From positions 474,001 through 538,000 of the forward strand of contig NZ_JAFCLZ010000001.1 of NCBI RefSeq assembly GCF_018130165.1: a stretch of DNA of 64,000 nucleotides, written 5' to 3'. This DNA comes from Bradyrhizobium sp. JYMT SZCCT0180 (GTDB taxonomy: Bacteria > Pseudomonadota > Alphaproteobacteria > Rhizobiales > Xanthobacteraceae). Shown in pieces: positions 51,465-59,721 of the stretch; positions within the stretch are counted from its first letter, which is position 1, and each line of letters begins with the position of its first letter. The notes beneath the pieces are model-generated. The model saw only the letters and a program-made list of their open reading frames with translations. It was not told where the DNA came from and did no database searches. The translations under genes were made by a program, and so were the position numbers.

Positions 51465-51761
51465 CTAATTCAGTTTTGAAGGTTCGGTCAGGTTGCGTCG
51501 TTTCCATCGGCCCTTAATCCAAAAAGCGAGGGCGCTCCACGCCCCAGCGGCAATTGCCGCAACTAGGAATGCCCCCGGCCTAAACGTACCTGTTGGACGA
51601 AGCATGGACAAAAGCAGCTCCGACAGCAGTCCTATTCCTAGCCCTGCAAGCCCGATGTGCCACCAAGCGCGCGACATTGCACCTGCTACCAGCGCCAAAA
51701 TTGCGACGATTGGATCAAGCAGCTTTACTATCAAAATAACCAAAAAGCCCACTACGTTCAC
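51465..51761 (-). CDS. small membrane protein, coupled pair (second gene)
   Basis: 98 aa from a GTG at 51761 that overlaps the stop of the upstream gene (GTGA). Three hydrophobic helices: VVGFLVILIVKLLDPIVAIL, HIGLAGLGIGLLSELLLSML and FLVAAIAAGAWSALAFWI, with a basic C-terminus (KGRWKRRNLTEPSKLN). Composition is more A/T-rich than the flanks. Function unknown. Together with the partner gene it may be cargo of the element, or a remnant of the receiving region. Confidence 0.7.
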   Translation of the reverse strand: MNVVGFLVILIVKLLDPIVAILALVAGAMSRAWWHIGLAGLGIGLLSELLLSMLRPTGTFRPGAFLVAAIAAGAWSALAFWIKGRWKRRNLTEPSKLN

Positions 51762-52129
51762 TTCCCTTCTGTGCTGCCGCGCGCATCACCTTGCCGTCCA
51801 ACACGGTCCGGTTCGATAGATTGTTGCGGCCCAACGCGCACCGCAATTAAATGCGTGACGATCAGAATCGCCGCGCCTATGTCCAGAAAGAACCACGTGG
51901 CGCGGTCCAAGTGGGCCGGCACAAGCGGATTAAACAGAATTCCTATCCCCACAAAGATCAACGGCCATACGCGAGTGGGCGTGTCGTCCTCCGAAGTATG
52001 AAAGAAAACCACCACCGCAAAGCCGCAGACCACAATTCGAAGGAACTTGTAAAAGTCAAACGTCGCTATGATTAGGAATGCTGCCGTGATCGACCAGGCC
52101 CACCGCGGAATTCGATTGACGTCCCTCAT
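51758..52129 (-). CDS. small membrane protein, coupled pair (first gene; DUF6804-like)
   Basis: 123 aa from ATG 52129 (further in-frame start at 52165). Helices: WAWSITAAFLIIATFDFYKF, LRIVVCGFAVVVFF, VWPLIFVGIGILFNPLVP and FFLDIGAAILIVTHLIAV. The layout with YKFLRIVVCG and GILFNPLVPAHLDRATWF resembles DUF6804 membrane proteins; this match is from memory. Coupled to the 98-aa gene by GTGA overlap. Function unknown. Confidence 0.68.
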   Translation of the reverse strand: MRDVNRIPRWAWSITAAFLIIATFDFYKFLRIVVCGFAVVVFFHTSEDDTPTRVWPLIFVGIGILFNPLVPAHLDRATWFFLDIGAAILIVTHLIAVRVGPQQSIEPDRVGRQGDARGSTEGK

Positions 52130-52242
52130 TCCAGCCCCCGCCCCCACACTTTTGTTCGGCTGCACCTTCGCACCCAGCGACAGTCAATCCGTACACCAAA
52201 ATTAGGGCGTGTACTTATAAATCCGATCGAACCCAAGCAGGC

Positions 52243-52307
52243 TGTCCGCTCTGCCCTCAGGAGCAGACATGGTCAGTTCGCCCCGGCACGTCCGAAAAGT
52301 GCCAAGA
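52243..52307. repeat. 3'-flank repeat family X, copy 1 (partial)
   Basis: TGTCCGCTCTGCCCTCAGGA, then AGCAGACATGGTCAG and CGTCCGAAAAGTGCCAA. It corresponds to the right half of copy 4 (55759-55870). It lies upstream of the first of the five receptor genes. Confidence 0.75.
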
Positions 52308-52428
52308 AGCCACATAACGCATGTGGGCCTAGCATCGTCGCGCCAACGCAAATGGTTTACAATACCCAACCGGTGGCGCGTGCTATCGTTCGAACATCAG
52401 AAACCGACCCCCGGCCTTGGGTGACAGC

Positions 52429-53409
52429 ATGAGGCGGCGCAAGTTCATTAGCCTTTTCGGCAGCGCAGCGGCGATATGGTCGATGCCGCTACACGCGCAG
52501 CAAGTGCCTCCCGTCGTCATCGGGGTTCTGCATGCCAGTTCCGAGCAGGTGAGTTCCAGGCAACTCGGCGCGTTCAAGGCTGCCCTGCAGCAGCTTGGTT
52601 ACGTTGAAGGAAGCAACATTCGCTTCGTATACCGTTTTGCCGATGGTTTCCTTGTCCGCCTGCCGGAGCTGGCAGCCGAGTTGGTCCAGTTGAATCCACG
52701 TCTCATCGTCTCCGCGCCGTTGCCAGCCAACCTGGCAGCTCGCAACGCTACCAGCACGATCCCGATTGTGATGGCGGACGGCGCCGATCCAGTTGGTTTT
52801 GGCTTAGTACAGAGTCTTTCTCATCCCGGCGGCAACGTGACCGGGCTCACAAATTTCGCCGAAGATCTGGCAGCGAAGCAGCTGGATATTGTGCGGGAAT
52901 TATTGCCGCATCTAGCGCGCGTTGCCGTTCTCATCAATATCACAAACCCGTTGCACGCGCCACAATGGCGCCAGATACAGTCCGCAGCAACGCGTGCCAC
53001 GATCACCCTGACACCGTTCGAAATCCGTAGCCCCGAGCAGTTCCAGGAGGCCCTTACTGCATTTACGCAGGCCCAAGCCGAGGCACTGCTCGTTCCGCCA
53101 GACATTACATTTAATACCTATGGCCGGCGCATCGCTGAGTTGGCGACCACTGCGCGACTGCCGGCGATCTTTTTCAGGCGCGAGTTGGCCGAGGACGGCG
53201 GTCTGATGAGCTATGGCCCCAATCTGCTCGAGAACTATCGCCGCGCGGCATTTTTTGTAGACAAAATTCTGAAGGGCGCAAAACCTGGGGACCTTCCTGT
53301 GGAGCGATCGACAAAGTTTGAATTGGTCATAAACTTGAAAACCGCGAAGGCGCTCGGCCTTGAGATACCGCGACCGCTGCTCACTCGCGCCGAGGACGTG
53401 ATCGAGTGA
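52429..53409 (+). CDS. orphan COG2984/PF04392-type ABC substrate-binding protein (1 of 5)
   Basis: 326 aa. The ATG at 52429 starts MRRRKFISLFGSAAAIWSMP, a Tat-type signal ending near LHAQQ. Family features: VIGVLHASSEQVSSRQLGAF, GYVEGSNIRFVYRFADG, LPANLAARNATSTIPIVMADGADPVGFGLV and SLSHPGGNVTGL, then KILKGAKPGDLPVERSTKFE and a C-terminal TRAEDVIE. The related TrpX-type receptors bind tryptophan or aromatic-like ligands; ligand unknown. No permease or ATPase is nearby. It is the only plus-strand member; the other four are minus. Confidence 0.9.
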   Translation: MRRRKFISLFGSAAAIWSMPLHAQQVPPVVIGVLHASSEQVSSRQLGAFKAALQQLGYVEGSNIRFVYRFADGFLVRLPELAAELVQLNPRLIVSAPLPANLAARNATSTIPIVMADGADPVGFGLVQSLSHPGGNVTGLTNFAEDLAAKQLDIVRELLPHLARVAVLINITNPLHAPQWRQIQSAATRATITLTPFEIRSPEQFQEALTAFTQAQAEALLVPPDITFNTYGRRIAELATTARLPAIFFRRELAEDGGLMSYGPNLLENYRRAAFFVDKILKGAKPGDLPVERSTKFELVINLKTAKALGLEIPRPLLTRAEDVIE

Positions 53410-53423
53410 TGCGGTTCGGCCGG

Positions 53424-53530
53424 CGTCCGATTCGGGTCAAACTGAGACCTTGCGCCGCGTCTAGTCTGGGTCCGTTCATCCTCCGACAGCGGACATGTCG
53501 GACTAGCGGGAACAGGTCCGTTTCGTGGCA
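53424..53530. repeat. 3'-flank repeat family X, copy 2
   Basis: GTCCGATTCGGGTCAAACTG at the left, CAGCGGACATGTCGGACTAG and AACAGGTCCGTTTCGTGGCA at the right. It lies between the convergent stops of receptors 1 and 2. It belongs to the GGGTCAAACTGAG subgroup. Confidence 0.72.
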
Positions 53531-53555
53531 GAACCAGACATGCACCGCAGCAAAA

Positions 53556-54530
53556 CTATTCGATCACCTCGTCGGCGCGAAGGAGAAGAGAGGGAGGAAT
53601 TTGGATGCCCAAGGAGCGCGCTGTGGCCAAATTGATGACAAATTCAAATGCCGTAGGTTGCTGAATAGGTAGGTCACTCGGCTGAGCACCTTTTAAGATG
53701 AGTGCCGCGTAGGTGCCGACTGCTAGAAAAGTATCGGGAAGGCTGGGCCCGTAGCTCATCAGGCCGCCAACCGCCGGAAACTCCCGGAATTCGTAAGTCG
53801 CCGGAAGTGAATGACGTTTGGCCAATGCGACGAGTTGCACACGTTGGCTCAGAAAGAGCGCATTGTTGCTGATGAGCACCGCACCGACCTGAGCTCTGAC
53901 AAGCTGCGCGAATGCCGGTTCGAGGTCAGCCGGTTTACGCGCCTTGGCGACTTCCAAGGACTGCCCGGTCGAACGGGCAACATCTTCGATTTCCAGCAAC
54001 AAGTCTTGATTGTCCGGGTTTACCAAAAAGCCCACGGTCGCGTTTTGCGGTAAAAGCTCGCGGATTAGTTCAAGCCGTTTGAGGGTGAGCGTTGCGGTCA
54101 ATATAGATATGCCGGTGGCGTTGCCTCCAGGACGAGCGAAGCTTTTTGCCAGGCCGAGCTTCACCGGGTCTGAGGCAATGTTGAAAACTATTGGAATTGT
54201 TGGAGTGGCACGCCGCGCGGCGAGCGCAACCACATTGCCTCCCGCCCGAATTAAGGCAGGGTTGAGGCGCACGAGCTCATGTGCGAGCTCGGGAAGCTTA
54301 TCGTAGTTTCCTCCTGCCCACCGATGTTCTATCCTGACGTTCCTTCCGGCCACGTAACCCTTCTCCGCGAGACCTCTTTCGAACGCCGCCTCAATATCGG
54401 AGAGCCCCCCGTCGGGTGAACCGGCGGATAGCACACCAATGACAGGCATCGTTGGCTGTTGCGCGCGTGCGGCCAGCGGCCACGTCGCCGCCATGCCGCA
54501 GAGAAGCGTAATGAACTCGCGCCGCCTCAT
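53556..54530 (-). CDS. orphan COG2984/PF04392-type ABC substrate-binding protein (2 of 5)
   Basis: 324 aa from ATG 54530, which has GGGAGC upstream. Tat-type signal MRRREFITLLCGMAATWPLA ending ARAQQ. Core features: VIGVLSAGSPDGGLSDIEAAF, GYVAGRNVRIEHRWAGGNYD, ARPGGNATGISILTATLTLK, LILKGAQPSDLPIQQPTAFE, and the ending LRADEVIE. An open frame reaches 54698 but those residues overlap repeat copy 3 and lack a start signal. Same strand and spacing as the next gene, with repeat copy 3 between. Ligand unknown. Confidence 0.9.
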   Translation of the reverse strand: MRRREFITLLCGMAATWPLAARAQQPTMPVIGVLSAGSPDGGLSDIEAAFERGLAEKGYVAGRNVRIEHRWAGGNYDKLPELAHELVRLNPALIRAGGNVVALAARRATPTIPIVFNIASDPVKLGLAKSFARPGGNATGISILTATLTLKRLELIRELLPQNATVGFLVNPDNQDLLLEIEDVARSTGQSLEVAKARKPADLEPAFAQLVRAQVGAVLISNNALFLSQRVQLVALAKRHSLPATYEFREFPAVGGLMSYGPSLPDTFLAVGTYAALILKGAQPSDLPIQQPTAFEFVINLATARSLGIQIPPSLLLRADEVIE

Positions 54531-54626
54531 GTCCGCTCCCAAGCTCAGGTGACGGCATCGTAGCGGTTTAGTCGGGCGCATTGATAGCCATAAAAGCCAT
54601 TGCAGCACTGCACAGCTAATTGCTGT

Positions 54627-54700
54627 TGGGTTAATCGCGTCGGTTTGACGGTCGGCCAGCCACTTCCGGTCTACCCCCGTCATGCCATTAGCCGACATGG
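54627..54700. repeat. 3'-flank repeat family X, copy 3 (partial)
   Basis: Carries TTAATCGCGTCGGTTTGACG, then CCACTTCCGGTCTACCCCCG and a diverged right end GCCGACATGG. Five bases separate it from the stop of receptor 3. Its left arm is truncated. Confidence 0.75.
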
Positions 54701-54705
54701 TCGGT

Positions 54706-55692
54706 CTACTCGATCACCTCGTCGGCGGCGACCAGGAGTACCTGCGGAACGGTCAAGCTAAGCGCCTTCGCCGTTTTGAGGTTGACGACGGTTTCGAACT
54801 TGGTTGGCAGTTGCACCGGAAGGTCAGCGGCTTTTGCGCCCCGCAGGATGCGGTCAACATACGATGCCGCCTGTCGGTACAATTCGACGAAGTCAGTCCC
54901 GTAGAACATGAGACCGCCCGCTGCGACGAAAACACGGATCGCGTAAACTGCGGGCAAGCGATGTCTGGCCGCTAGCGTTATAATGACATCGCGATGGATT
55001 ACGGTCGTGGTATCCGGCGGCAGAACCAGCCCGCCATTCGGTTCGCGGGCGAAGCTCTCGATAGAACGCTCAATGTCGTTAGCGTTTTCGATTGGCATAG
55101 GCACTACTTCAATCGCGAGCGATGGAGCCAGCGTTTTGGCAGACCGCAGGAAGTAATCGAAAGCCGCCGTACTTGGATTGGCCAAAAGAGCAGCGCGCGT
55201 GAGGTTCGGTGCAATCTCCTTGAGCATGCCAAGCCATTTGCCGGTGATACCTTCTTCGTATTGCAGCAAGCCGGTGAGATTGCCGCCTGGTCGCGACAAG
55301 CTTGCAACGAAACCCGATCCAATCGGGTCGGCGACGCCAGCGAATACGATAGGGATCGTACTGGTCTCTGGCTTCAAGGCAGCGGTCGCGGGTGTCGACT
55401 GTACGAGGATCACATCGGGATGCAACGCGACAAGTTCTCTTGCAAGCAAGTGCGCCTGGGCGCCAGCGGGTGCAAATCGATAGTCGATTCTCACATTGCT
55501 ACCTTCCGACCATCCAAGCTTCTCAAGCCCCTGTCGAAATCCCGCGAGGCGCTCCTTCATCTCTGGATCATTTTCGGAAAGGCCAACCAATACACCGATG
55601 CGCCGCATCGGTTCGGGCCGCTGCGCCCGCGCGACCACGGGCCACGCCATAGCCGTGCCACCAATGACACCGAGAAATTCCCGTCGCTTCAT
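54706..55692 (-). CDS. orphan COG2984/PF04392-type ABC substrate-binding protein (3 of 5)
   Basis: 328 aa from ATG 55692 (GAGGCGG upstream; a further ATG at 55710). Tat-type signal MKRREFLGVIGGTAMAWPVV ending ARAQ. Family features: RIGVLVGLSENDPEMKERLAGF, GWSEGSNVRIDYRFAPAGA, ILVQSTPATAALKPETSTIPIVFAG-type segment, LSRPGGNLTGLLQYEEGITG, ILRGAKAADLPVQLPTKFE and the end VAADEVIE. It follows the same plan as receptor 2 but is only moderately similar, so the duplications are old. Ligand unknown. Confidence 0.9.
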   Translation of the reverse strand: MKRREFLGVIGGTAMAWPVVARAQRPEPMRRIGVLVGLSENDPEMKERLAGFRQGLEKLGWSEGSNVRIDYRFAPAGAQAHLLARELVALHPDVILVQSTPATAALKPETSTIPIVFAGVADPIGSGFVASLSRPGGNLTGLLQYEEGITGKWLGMLKEIAPNLTRAALLANPSTAAFDYFLRSAKTLAPSLAIEVVPMPIENANDIERSIESFAREPNGGLVLPPDTTTVIHRDVIITLAARHRLPAVYAIRVFVAAGGLMFYGTDFVELYRQAASYVDRILRGAKAADLPVQLPTKFETVVNLKTAKALSLTVPQVLLVAADEVIE

Positions 55693-55758
55693 TGCCGACG
55701 CCGCCTCCATACGCCTATCCGAGCGTAGGCAATTTTCGACCCGGCTCCAAGCGGTCTA

Positions 55759-55870
55759 ATGTCCGCACAGGGTCAAACTGAGAAGTCCGGATGCTCGACC
55801 CGGAGGTCTGCTTTGCCCTCAATAACGGACATTGTCAGGCAGTTCTTCTACGTCCGAAAAGTGCCAATAG
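55759..55870. repeat. 3'-flank repeat family X, copy 4
   Basis: ATGTCCGCACAGGGTCAAAC at the left, AATAACGGACATTGTCAGG at the right, then CGTCCGAAAAGTGCCAATAG. It belongs to the GGGTCAAACTGAGAAGTCCG subgroup with copy 8. Its right end is 11 bp from the stop of receptor 4. Confidence 0.82.
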
Positions 55871-55880
55871 GGGAAGTGAC

Positions 55881-56882
55881 CTATTCGTTCACTTCCTCGT
55901 CGACACGGGCGAGAAAGACGGTGGAAAGTTGCAAGTTTAGTTGAGCAACGATGCGGCGGTTTACGATCAGCGTAAAGCGGTCCGGCAATTGGATCGGTAT
56001 TTCGGCAGGATTCTCACCTTTGAAGATTCGTGCCACGTAGTCGCCAGTAAGCCGCCTCAGTCCAACCAAGTCGGGGCCAAACCCCAACATACATCCCTCA
56101 CGTGCCATGTGGTCCCACTCGCAAATAGTTGCCATTCCACGCTCGGTCGCAAGCCGGGAGAAACTCGGCGCATCGGAAGCAAAGGTTGTCGATCCCATGA
56201 CAAGCACACCCGCGGCACCTTCAGCGTGAAAGGCCTCAAACGCCGAGGCATAGTCTGCAGGACTTTGAACCACGATCGTTTTCAGGGAAACTCCTAACTT
56301 GGCGGCAGTTCGCGCGAGACCTTCTGATCGCTCCGGCTCCAGCGTCGGTGCCGCAAGAAAGCCGAACACGCGTGCGGTAGGGAGGGCCTCGCTAAGTAGC
56401 TCGAGCCGCTTCGCGTCGCTCTCAATACCTCGAAAAAAGATACCGGTGACCGATCCGCCGGGACGGGCTATGCTGACCGCGAGACCTTCCTTGACTGGAT
56501 CTTCGCCAGAAAAAGAAAGAACGATCGGTGTATTTGGAGCCGCTGTCATTGCAGCGCGAGCAGCAGGTATGCCCACCGCTATGATCACGTCGACACGCTG
56601 CTGGGCGAGCATTCTGGCAAGTTCCGGCAATCGCGATAGATCTCCTTCCGCCGCCGCAGACAGGTAGACCAGGTTCCGCCCCTCGCTAAATCCTCGGCCT
56701 GATAGTTCTTGGAGGGTCGTTGTTCGGATGCTTCCGGGACGAGTGGCGTCGTATCCAGGACTGAGATGGCCGAGCCGCCATGTTCTTCCCTGCGCATTCG
56801 CGGAAACTGTTGTTAGGTCGTTCAAGACGAGCATAGTTGCGATTACTGACCAACCAAGCGTGATGAACTTTCGCCGTGTCAT
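55881..56882 (-). CDS. orphan COG2984/PF04392-type ABC substrate-binding protein (4 of 5)
   Basis: 333 aa from ATG 56882 with CGGAG upstream. The signal MTRRKFITLGWSVIATMLVL keeps a twin-Arg context (TRRKF) ahead of a hydrophobic stretch. Core features: WRLGHLSPGYDATRPGSIRT, NLVYLSAAAEGDLSRLPELA, ARPGGSVTGIFFRGIESDAK, FHAEGAAGVLVMGSTTFASD, IFKGENPAEIPIQLPDRFT and the end RVDEEVNE, the least conserved of the five tails. Ligand unknown. It is bracketed by repeats 4 and 5. Confidence 0.88.
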   Translation of the reverse strand: MTRRKFITLGWSVIATMLVLNDLTTVSANAQGRTWRLGHLSPGYDATRPGSIRTTTLQELSGRGFSEGRNLVYLSAAAEGDLSRLPELARMLAQQRVDVIIAVGIPAARAAMTAAPNTPIVLSFSGEDPVKEGLAVSIARPGGSVTGIFFRGIESDAKRLELLSEALPTARVFGFLAAPTLEPERSEGLARTAAKLGVSLKTIVVQSPADYASAFEAFHAEGAAGVLVMGSTTFASDAPSFSRLATERGMATICEWDHMAREGCMLGFGPDLVGLRRLTGDYVARIFKGENPAEIPIQLPDRFTLIVNRRIVAQLNLQLSTVFLARVDEEVNE

Positions 56883-56974
56883 TGGGACTGCTCCGAAAAC
56901 TGCAAGGAGGACAGTCTAACACAGTCATCGATCGCTCGAACCATGTCCCAGTACTCGCGCTGTGGGGGTGCTGG

Positions 56975-57090
56975 ATGTCCGTTCCGGGTCATTCGCGTCG
57001 GTTTGGCCGGACCACGGAGACTTCCGGTCTACCCCCGTCAACGGACATTCTCAGGATAGGTAGGCATGTCTCAAAGGTGCCAACTCCGGA
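56975..57090. repeat. 3'-flank repeat family X, copy 5
   Basis: Best-preserved copy: ATGTCCGTTCCGGGTCATTC and, about 65 bases on, CCCGTCAACGGACATTCTCA. The end arms ATGTCCGTT/AACGGACAT are exactly complementary. Followed by AGGCATGTCTCAAAGGTGCC. It lies between receptor 4 and the TPR regulator. Confidence 0.85.
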
Positions 57091-57116
57091 CCCATGGACC
57101 GCAGAAGAGTGCCGCG

Positions 57117-57131
57117 ATTCGATCACCTCGT
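57117..57131 (-). pseudogene. relic 3' end of a receptor gene (tentative)
   Basis: ATTCGATCACCTCGT matches the 3' coding end of the receptors (ADEVIE plus stop, as at 53556-53580). There is no frame attached. It suggests a sixth receptor gene was lost or rearranged beside repeat copy 5, although 15 bases is a weak base for the claim. Confidence 0.35.
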
Positions 57132-57144
57132 AGACATTGGAGAG

Positions 57145-58698
57145 CTACTCGGTCAATCCCGCTTTCCGAAAACCCTCAATCATCAGCTTCGCAGTTTTTG
57201 ATAGCTGGCTCCGGGCGATCCACGCCGATATTGTGAAAGCGGGATCGATCTCAAGCATACGAGCCGCGGCCTCACGGGCCTCAGCGTCGCGTCCGAGATG
57301 GGCGAAAGCGGACGCGAGGCAGCGGTATGGTCCTGGATAGCACGGGTTTACACGCTGGGCTTTCTTCGCTGCAATGATGGCCTCGTCAAAGCGACGAAGC
57401 TCGATAAGGGCAAATCCAATCCCGGTCAGCGCTGTGAATGTTTGCGGGTCTACCGGGCTCATTCGCATGGCACGGTCAAAGCTCCGGATCGCTTCCTCGG
57501 GCTGCCCCGCAATCTTATGGACCCAGCCTCTGCAGAGCCACGTGTGATATGAATTCGGGTTGAGCTTAACCGCCCGGTCGGCCATCTCGATCTCGGTCTC
57601 ACAATCGCCGACCAAAAGTGCCGAGGTCAGGGCAGCCCTTGCTAGTGTGTTTGGATCACCATCGTCGAGGCTCAATGCCAAGCGCATGAGCCGAACGGCT
57701 TCCTTGCGTTCGAATTGAGGATCGATGGCATAGTTCCTAACCACGTTTTCCAGGTGACAGGCACCTGCCAGAGCGGCGGCACCAGCAAACCCGGGGTCAA
57801 GCTCCAGGGCGCGCTGGACCAGTCGGAGTCCCTCGGCCAACCCTTCGCGGGTCGATGGGCCAATCTGCTGCATAGCCCGGAGACAAAGATCATATGCGGT
57901 GAGGTCTTCAGGCCGCCGCCGCGACGCCAGTGCAATTTCTGCTTGAAATATCTTTGGTTGAATAGCTGAGACAACGGCGAGCGTGACTTCATCCTGCAAC
58001 GCGAAAATATCTGTCATGTCACGCTCGAACTTGTCCGCCCAAATGTGTGCGCCCGTAGCCGCTTCAATCAACTGGCCCGTGATGCGAACTTTCTCCGACG
58101 CCTTGCGCACCGCCCCCTGAAGGACATAGCGCACGCCAAGCCTGCGCCCGACTTCCTTGATATCGACGGCTTTGCCCTTAAAGGTGAAACTCGAATTGCG
58201 AGCGATCACGAACAACCATCTGAATCGCGAAAGTGCGGTAGTGATCTCCTCAACCATCCCGTCCGCGAAGTACTCCTGCTCGGGATCGCCAGACATGTTC
58301 GCGAACGGCAGCACGGCGATGGAGGGCTTGTCGGGAAGTGCAGGAACGCTCTCGGGCGCATCGCCAGGGTTTAGACCTGCAACCTTTCGCGCCTCCCGTA
58401 CCTGTCCGACGAAGCGGAAGCCCTTGCGCGGTAGTGTTTTGATGAAGCGTTGTTCCTCGCCGGAATCGCCGATTGCATCCCGGGCGGCATTCAGGCGGGT
58501 CGTCAGCGCCGCGTCAGATACGCTGCGCCCATTCCAAATGGCTTTGATGAGGTCGTCCTTGCTGACAACCCGCTCCCTGTTGCGGATCAGGTATTCGAGC
58601 AGGTCAAAAACCTGCGGTGTGATCGACACCGCATCGGTCCCCCGATGCAGCTCGCGCAGGTTGGTGTCGAATGCGTATTCCTCGAAAAGATAGCGCAA
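57145..58698 (-). CDS. winged-helix / TolB-like / TPR regulator
   Basis: 517 aa from a TTG at 58698 (AAGGAA seven bases upstream); upstream residues read as non-native. OmpR-type wHTH at about 1-100 (YLFEEYAFDTNLRELHRGTD, TPQVFDLLEYLIRNRERVVS, LRTRLNAARDAIGDSG-like helix, LPRKGFRFVGQVRE). TolB-like domain at about 125-250 (PSIAVLPFANMSGDPEQEYF, GAHIWADKFERDMTDIFALQ). TPR array at about 280-510 (GAAALAGACHLENVV, ALELDPGFAGAAALAG). Such CadC/adenylate-cyclase-like regulators without the cyclase domain are numerous in rhizobia. Target genes unknown. Confidence 0.88.
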   Translation of the reverse strand: MRYLFEEYAFDTNLRELHRGTDAVSITPQVFDLLEYLIRNRERVVSKDDLIKAIWNGRSVSDAALTTRLNAARDAIGDSGEEQRFIKTLPRKGFRFVGQVREARKVAGLNPGDAPESVPALPDKPSIAVLPFANMSGDPEQEYFADGMVEEITTALSRFRWLFVIARNSSFTFKGKAVDIKEVGRRLGVRYVLQGAVRKASEKVRITGQLIEAATGAHIWADKFERDMTDIFALQDEVTLAVVSAIQPKIFQAEIALASRRRPEDLTAYDLCLRAMQQIGPSTREGLAEGLRLVQRALELDPGFAGAAALAGACHLENVVRNYAIDPQFERKEAVRLMRLALSLDDGDPNTLARAALTSALLVGDCETEIEMADRAVKLNPNSYHTWLCRGWVHKIAGQPEEAIRSFDRAMRMSPVDPQTFTALTGIGFALIELRRFDEAIIAAKKAQRVNPCYPGPYRCLASAFAHLGRDAEAREAAARMLEIDPAFTISAWIARSQLSKTAKLMIEGFRKAGLTE

Positions 58699-58839
58699 GC
58701 TGCCATTCCTTCCCGGGGTTGCCTCTGTACTAGCGCACGAAGAGTAAGCCGCCGGTAAGAGAAATGTAAGCCACCAGTTAAGCGCGCCCGCGCATCTTGC
58801 GGCATTGCCTAGTGGACAGTCCAGACAGGACACATCCTA

Positions 58840-59307
58840 ATGAGCACGATCCGCGAGACCACTGAGCTGGGGCCGGTAACCGCAAGGCGGCAGGTCTACA
58901 GTCCTCTCGAAACATATTGGAATGCATTTCAGGAGTGGTGCAAACGCCAGAGATTGGCCAACTTGTGCGACCTAAGTGACAGGGAGCTAATGGATATCGG
59001 TATTACCCGCAGCGAAATCGACTACGTCGCCTCGAACCGAGGTATCGACCCGCGAGGCATCCGATCCACCTGTGGCACGTTCCTTATTGTGATGGTCTGC
59101 ACCGCGTGCGTCTTCCCATTCTCGAGCGAAGCCAGAGCTCAATGCACCGCGCGCGATGTCCTGCAGAACCAACTGAGGCTCAAGAAAAGCCCCTCAGTCA
59201 GTAAGCCGCAAATTCTAGTTAGATCCGCCGTCGATGTTCCGGCGTGGAAGACGATTAGGGTACCCAACGCTGACATAGGTGGAGTTCGTCATCCGCCTCA
59301 AATGTGA
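58840..59307 (+). CDS. DUF1127 protein fused to a truncated exported-protein start (chimera)
   Basis: 155 aa. Residues about 25-70 are a DUF1127 domain (YWNAFQEWCKRQRLANLCDL, SDRELMDIGITRSEIDYVAS), a small Arg-rich family of alphaproteobacteria linked to RNA and phosphate or C/N metabolism. From residue 77 the text changes to TCGTFLIVMVCTACVFPFSS, a signal-peptide-like segment, followed by ARDVLQNQLRLKKSPSVSKP and VPAWKTIRVPNADIGG, which resembles the beginning of a separate exported family and then stops early. DUF1127 proteins are usually 45-90 aa, so a fusion by rearrangement is likely. Divergent from the TPR regulator. Confidence 0.7.
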   Translation: MSTIRETTELGPVTARRQVYSPLETYWNAFQEWCKRQRLANLCDLSDRELMDIGITRSEIDYVASNRGIDPRGIRSTCGTFLIVMVCTACVFPFSSEARAQCTARDVLQNQLRLKKSPSVSKPQILVRSAVDVPAWKTIRVPNADIGGVRHPPQM

Positions 59308-59387
59308 ACATGTTCACACCAGTGCATCCCGGGGCAGGGCAAAATCGAGCGTAAAAGCGCACTACCCTCCAGCCTACGGAGTGCTCA

Positions 59388-59567
59388 GTGACTGACGAAC
59401 GTTGGCCGTACTTCGCCGCTATTGCATCGATCATCTTTGTGATATCCGTTGTGTACTTGGTTGAGCAGAAGTGCCAAAGAGAGCTTGCATTTCAGCGTTT
59501 CTTTCCATCCGCGCTGTCCGAGCTAATTGTAGGAAGTGAGCCGATTCGGTGTTGGTTCAGTAATTAA
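59388..59567 (+). CDS. small membrane-anchored protein (tentative)
   Basis: 59 aa from GTG 59388 with CGGAG seven bases upstream. MTDERWPYFAAIASIIFVIS starts it, and VVYLVEQKCQRELAFQRFFP follows, giving one TM helix at about 8-24 and a charged C-terminal part. No family is recognised. Its stop codon lies 16 bp before repeat copy 6. Confidence 0.5.
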   Translation: MTDERWPYFAAIASIIFVISVVYLVEQKCQRELAFQRFFPSALSELIVGSEPIRCWFSN

Positions 59568-59582
59568 CGTATGTGGAGGCCG

Positions 59583-59696
59583 ACTTCCGCTCTGGGTCAA
59601 TCAGCGTCGGTTTGACGGTCGGCCAGCCACTTCCGGTCTACCCCCGTCAACGGACGTCCAGATCGGCCGGGCTCTTCCGCTTCGTGCCAAAAGCCG
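59583..59696. repeat. 3'-flank repeat family X, copy 6
   Basis: TTCCGCTCTGGGTCAATCAG, then GCGTCGGTTTGACGGTCGGC, CCACTTCCGGTCTACCCCCG and TCAACGGACGTCCAGATCGG, followed by TTCCGCTTCGTGCCAAAAGC. It ends 26 bp before the stop of the minus-strand transporter gene. Confidence 0.8.
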
Positions 59697-59721
59697 ACAT
59701 CATATCCGCGCTAGGCCCGCC

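Noticed and set aside
47016..52129. Known defence system in the element
   Set aside because: No restriction, CBASS, retron, toxin-antitoxin or other named defence motif is visible in the genes.
53556..54698. A 380-residue receptor with a long N-terminus
   Set aside because: The first 56 residues run into repeat copy 3 and lack a start signal; the Tat-type signal begins at 54530.
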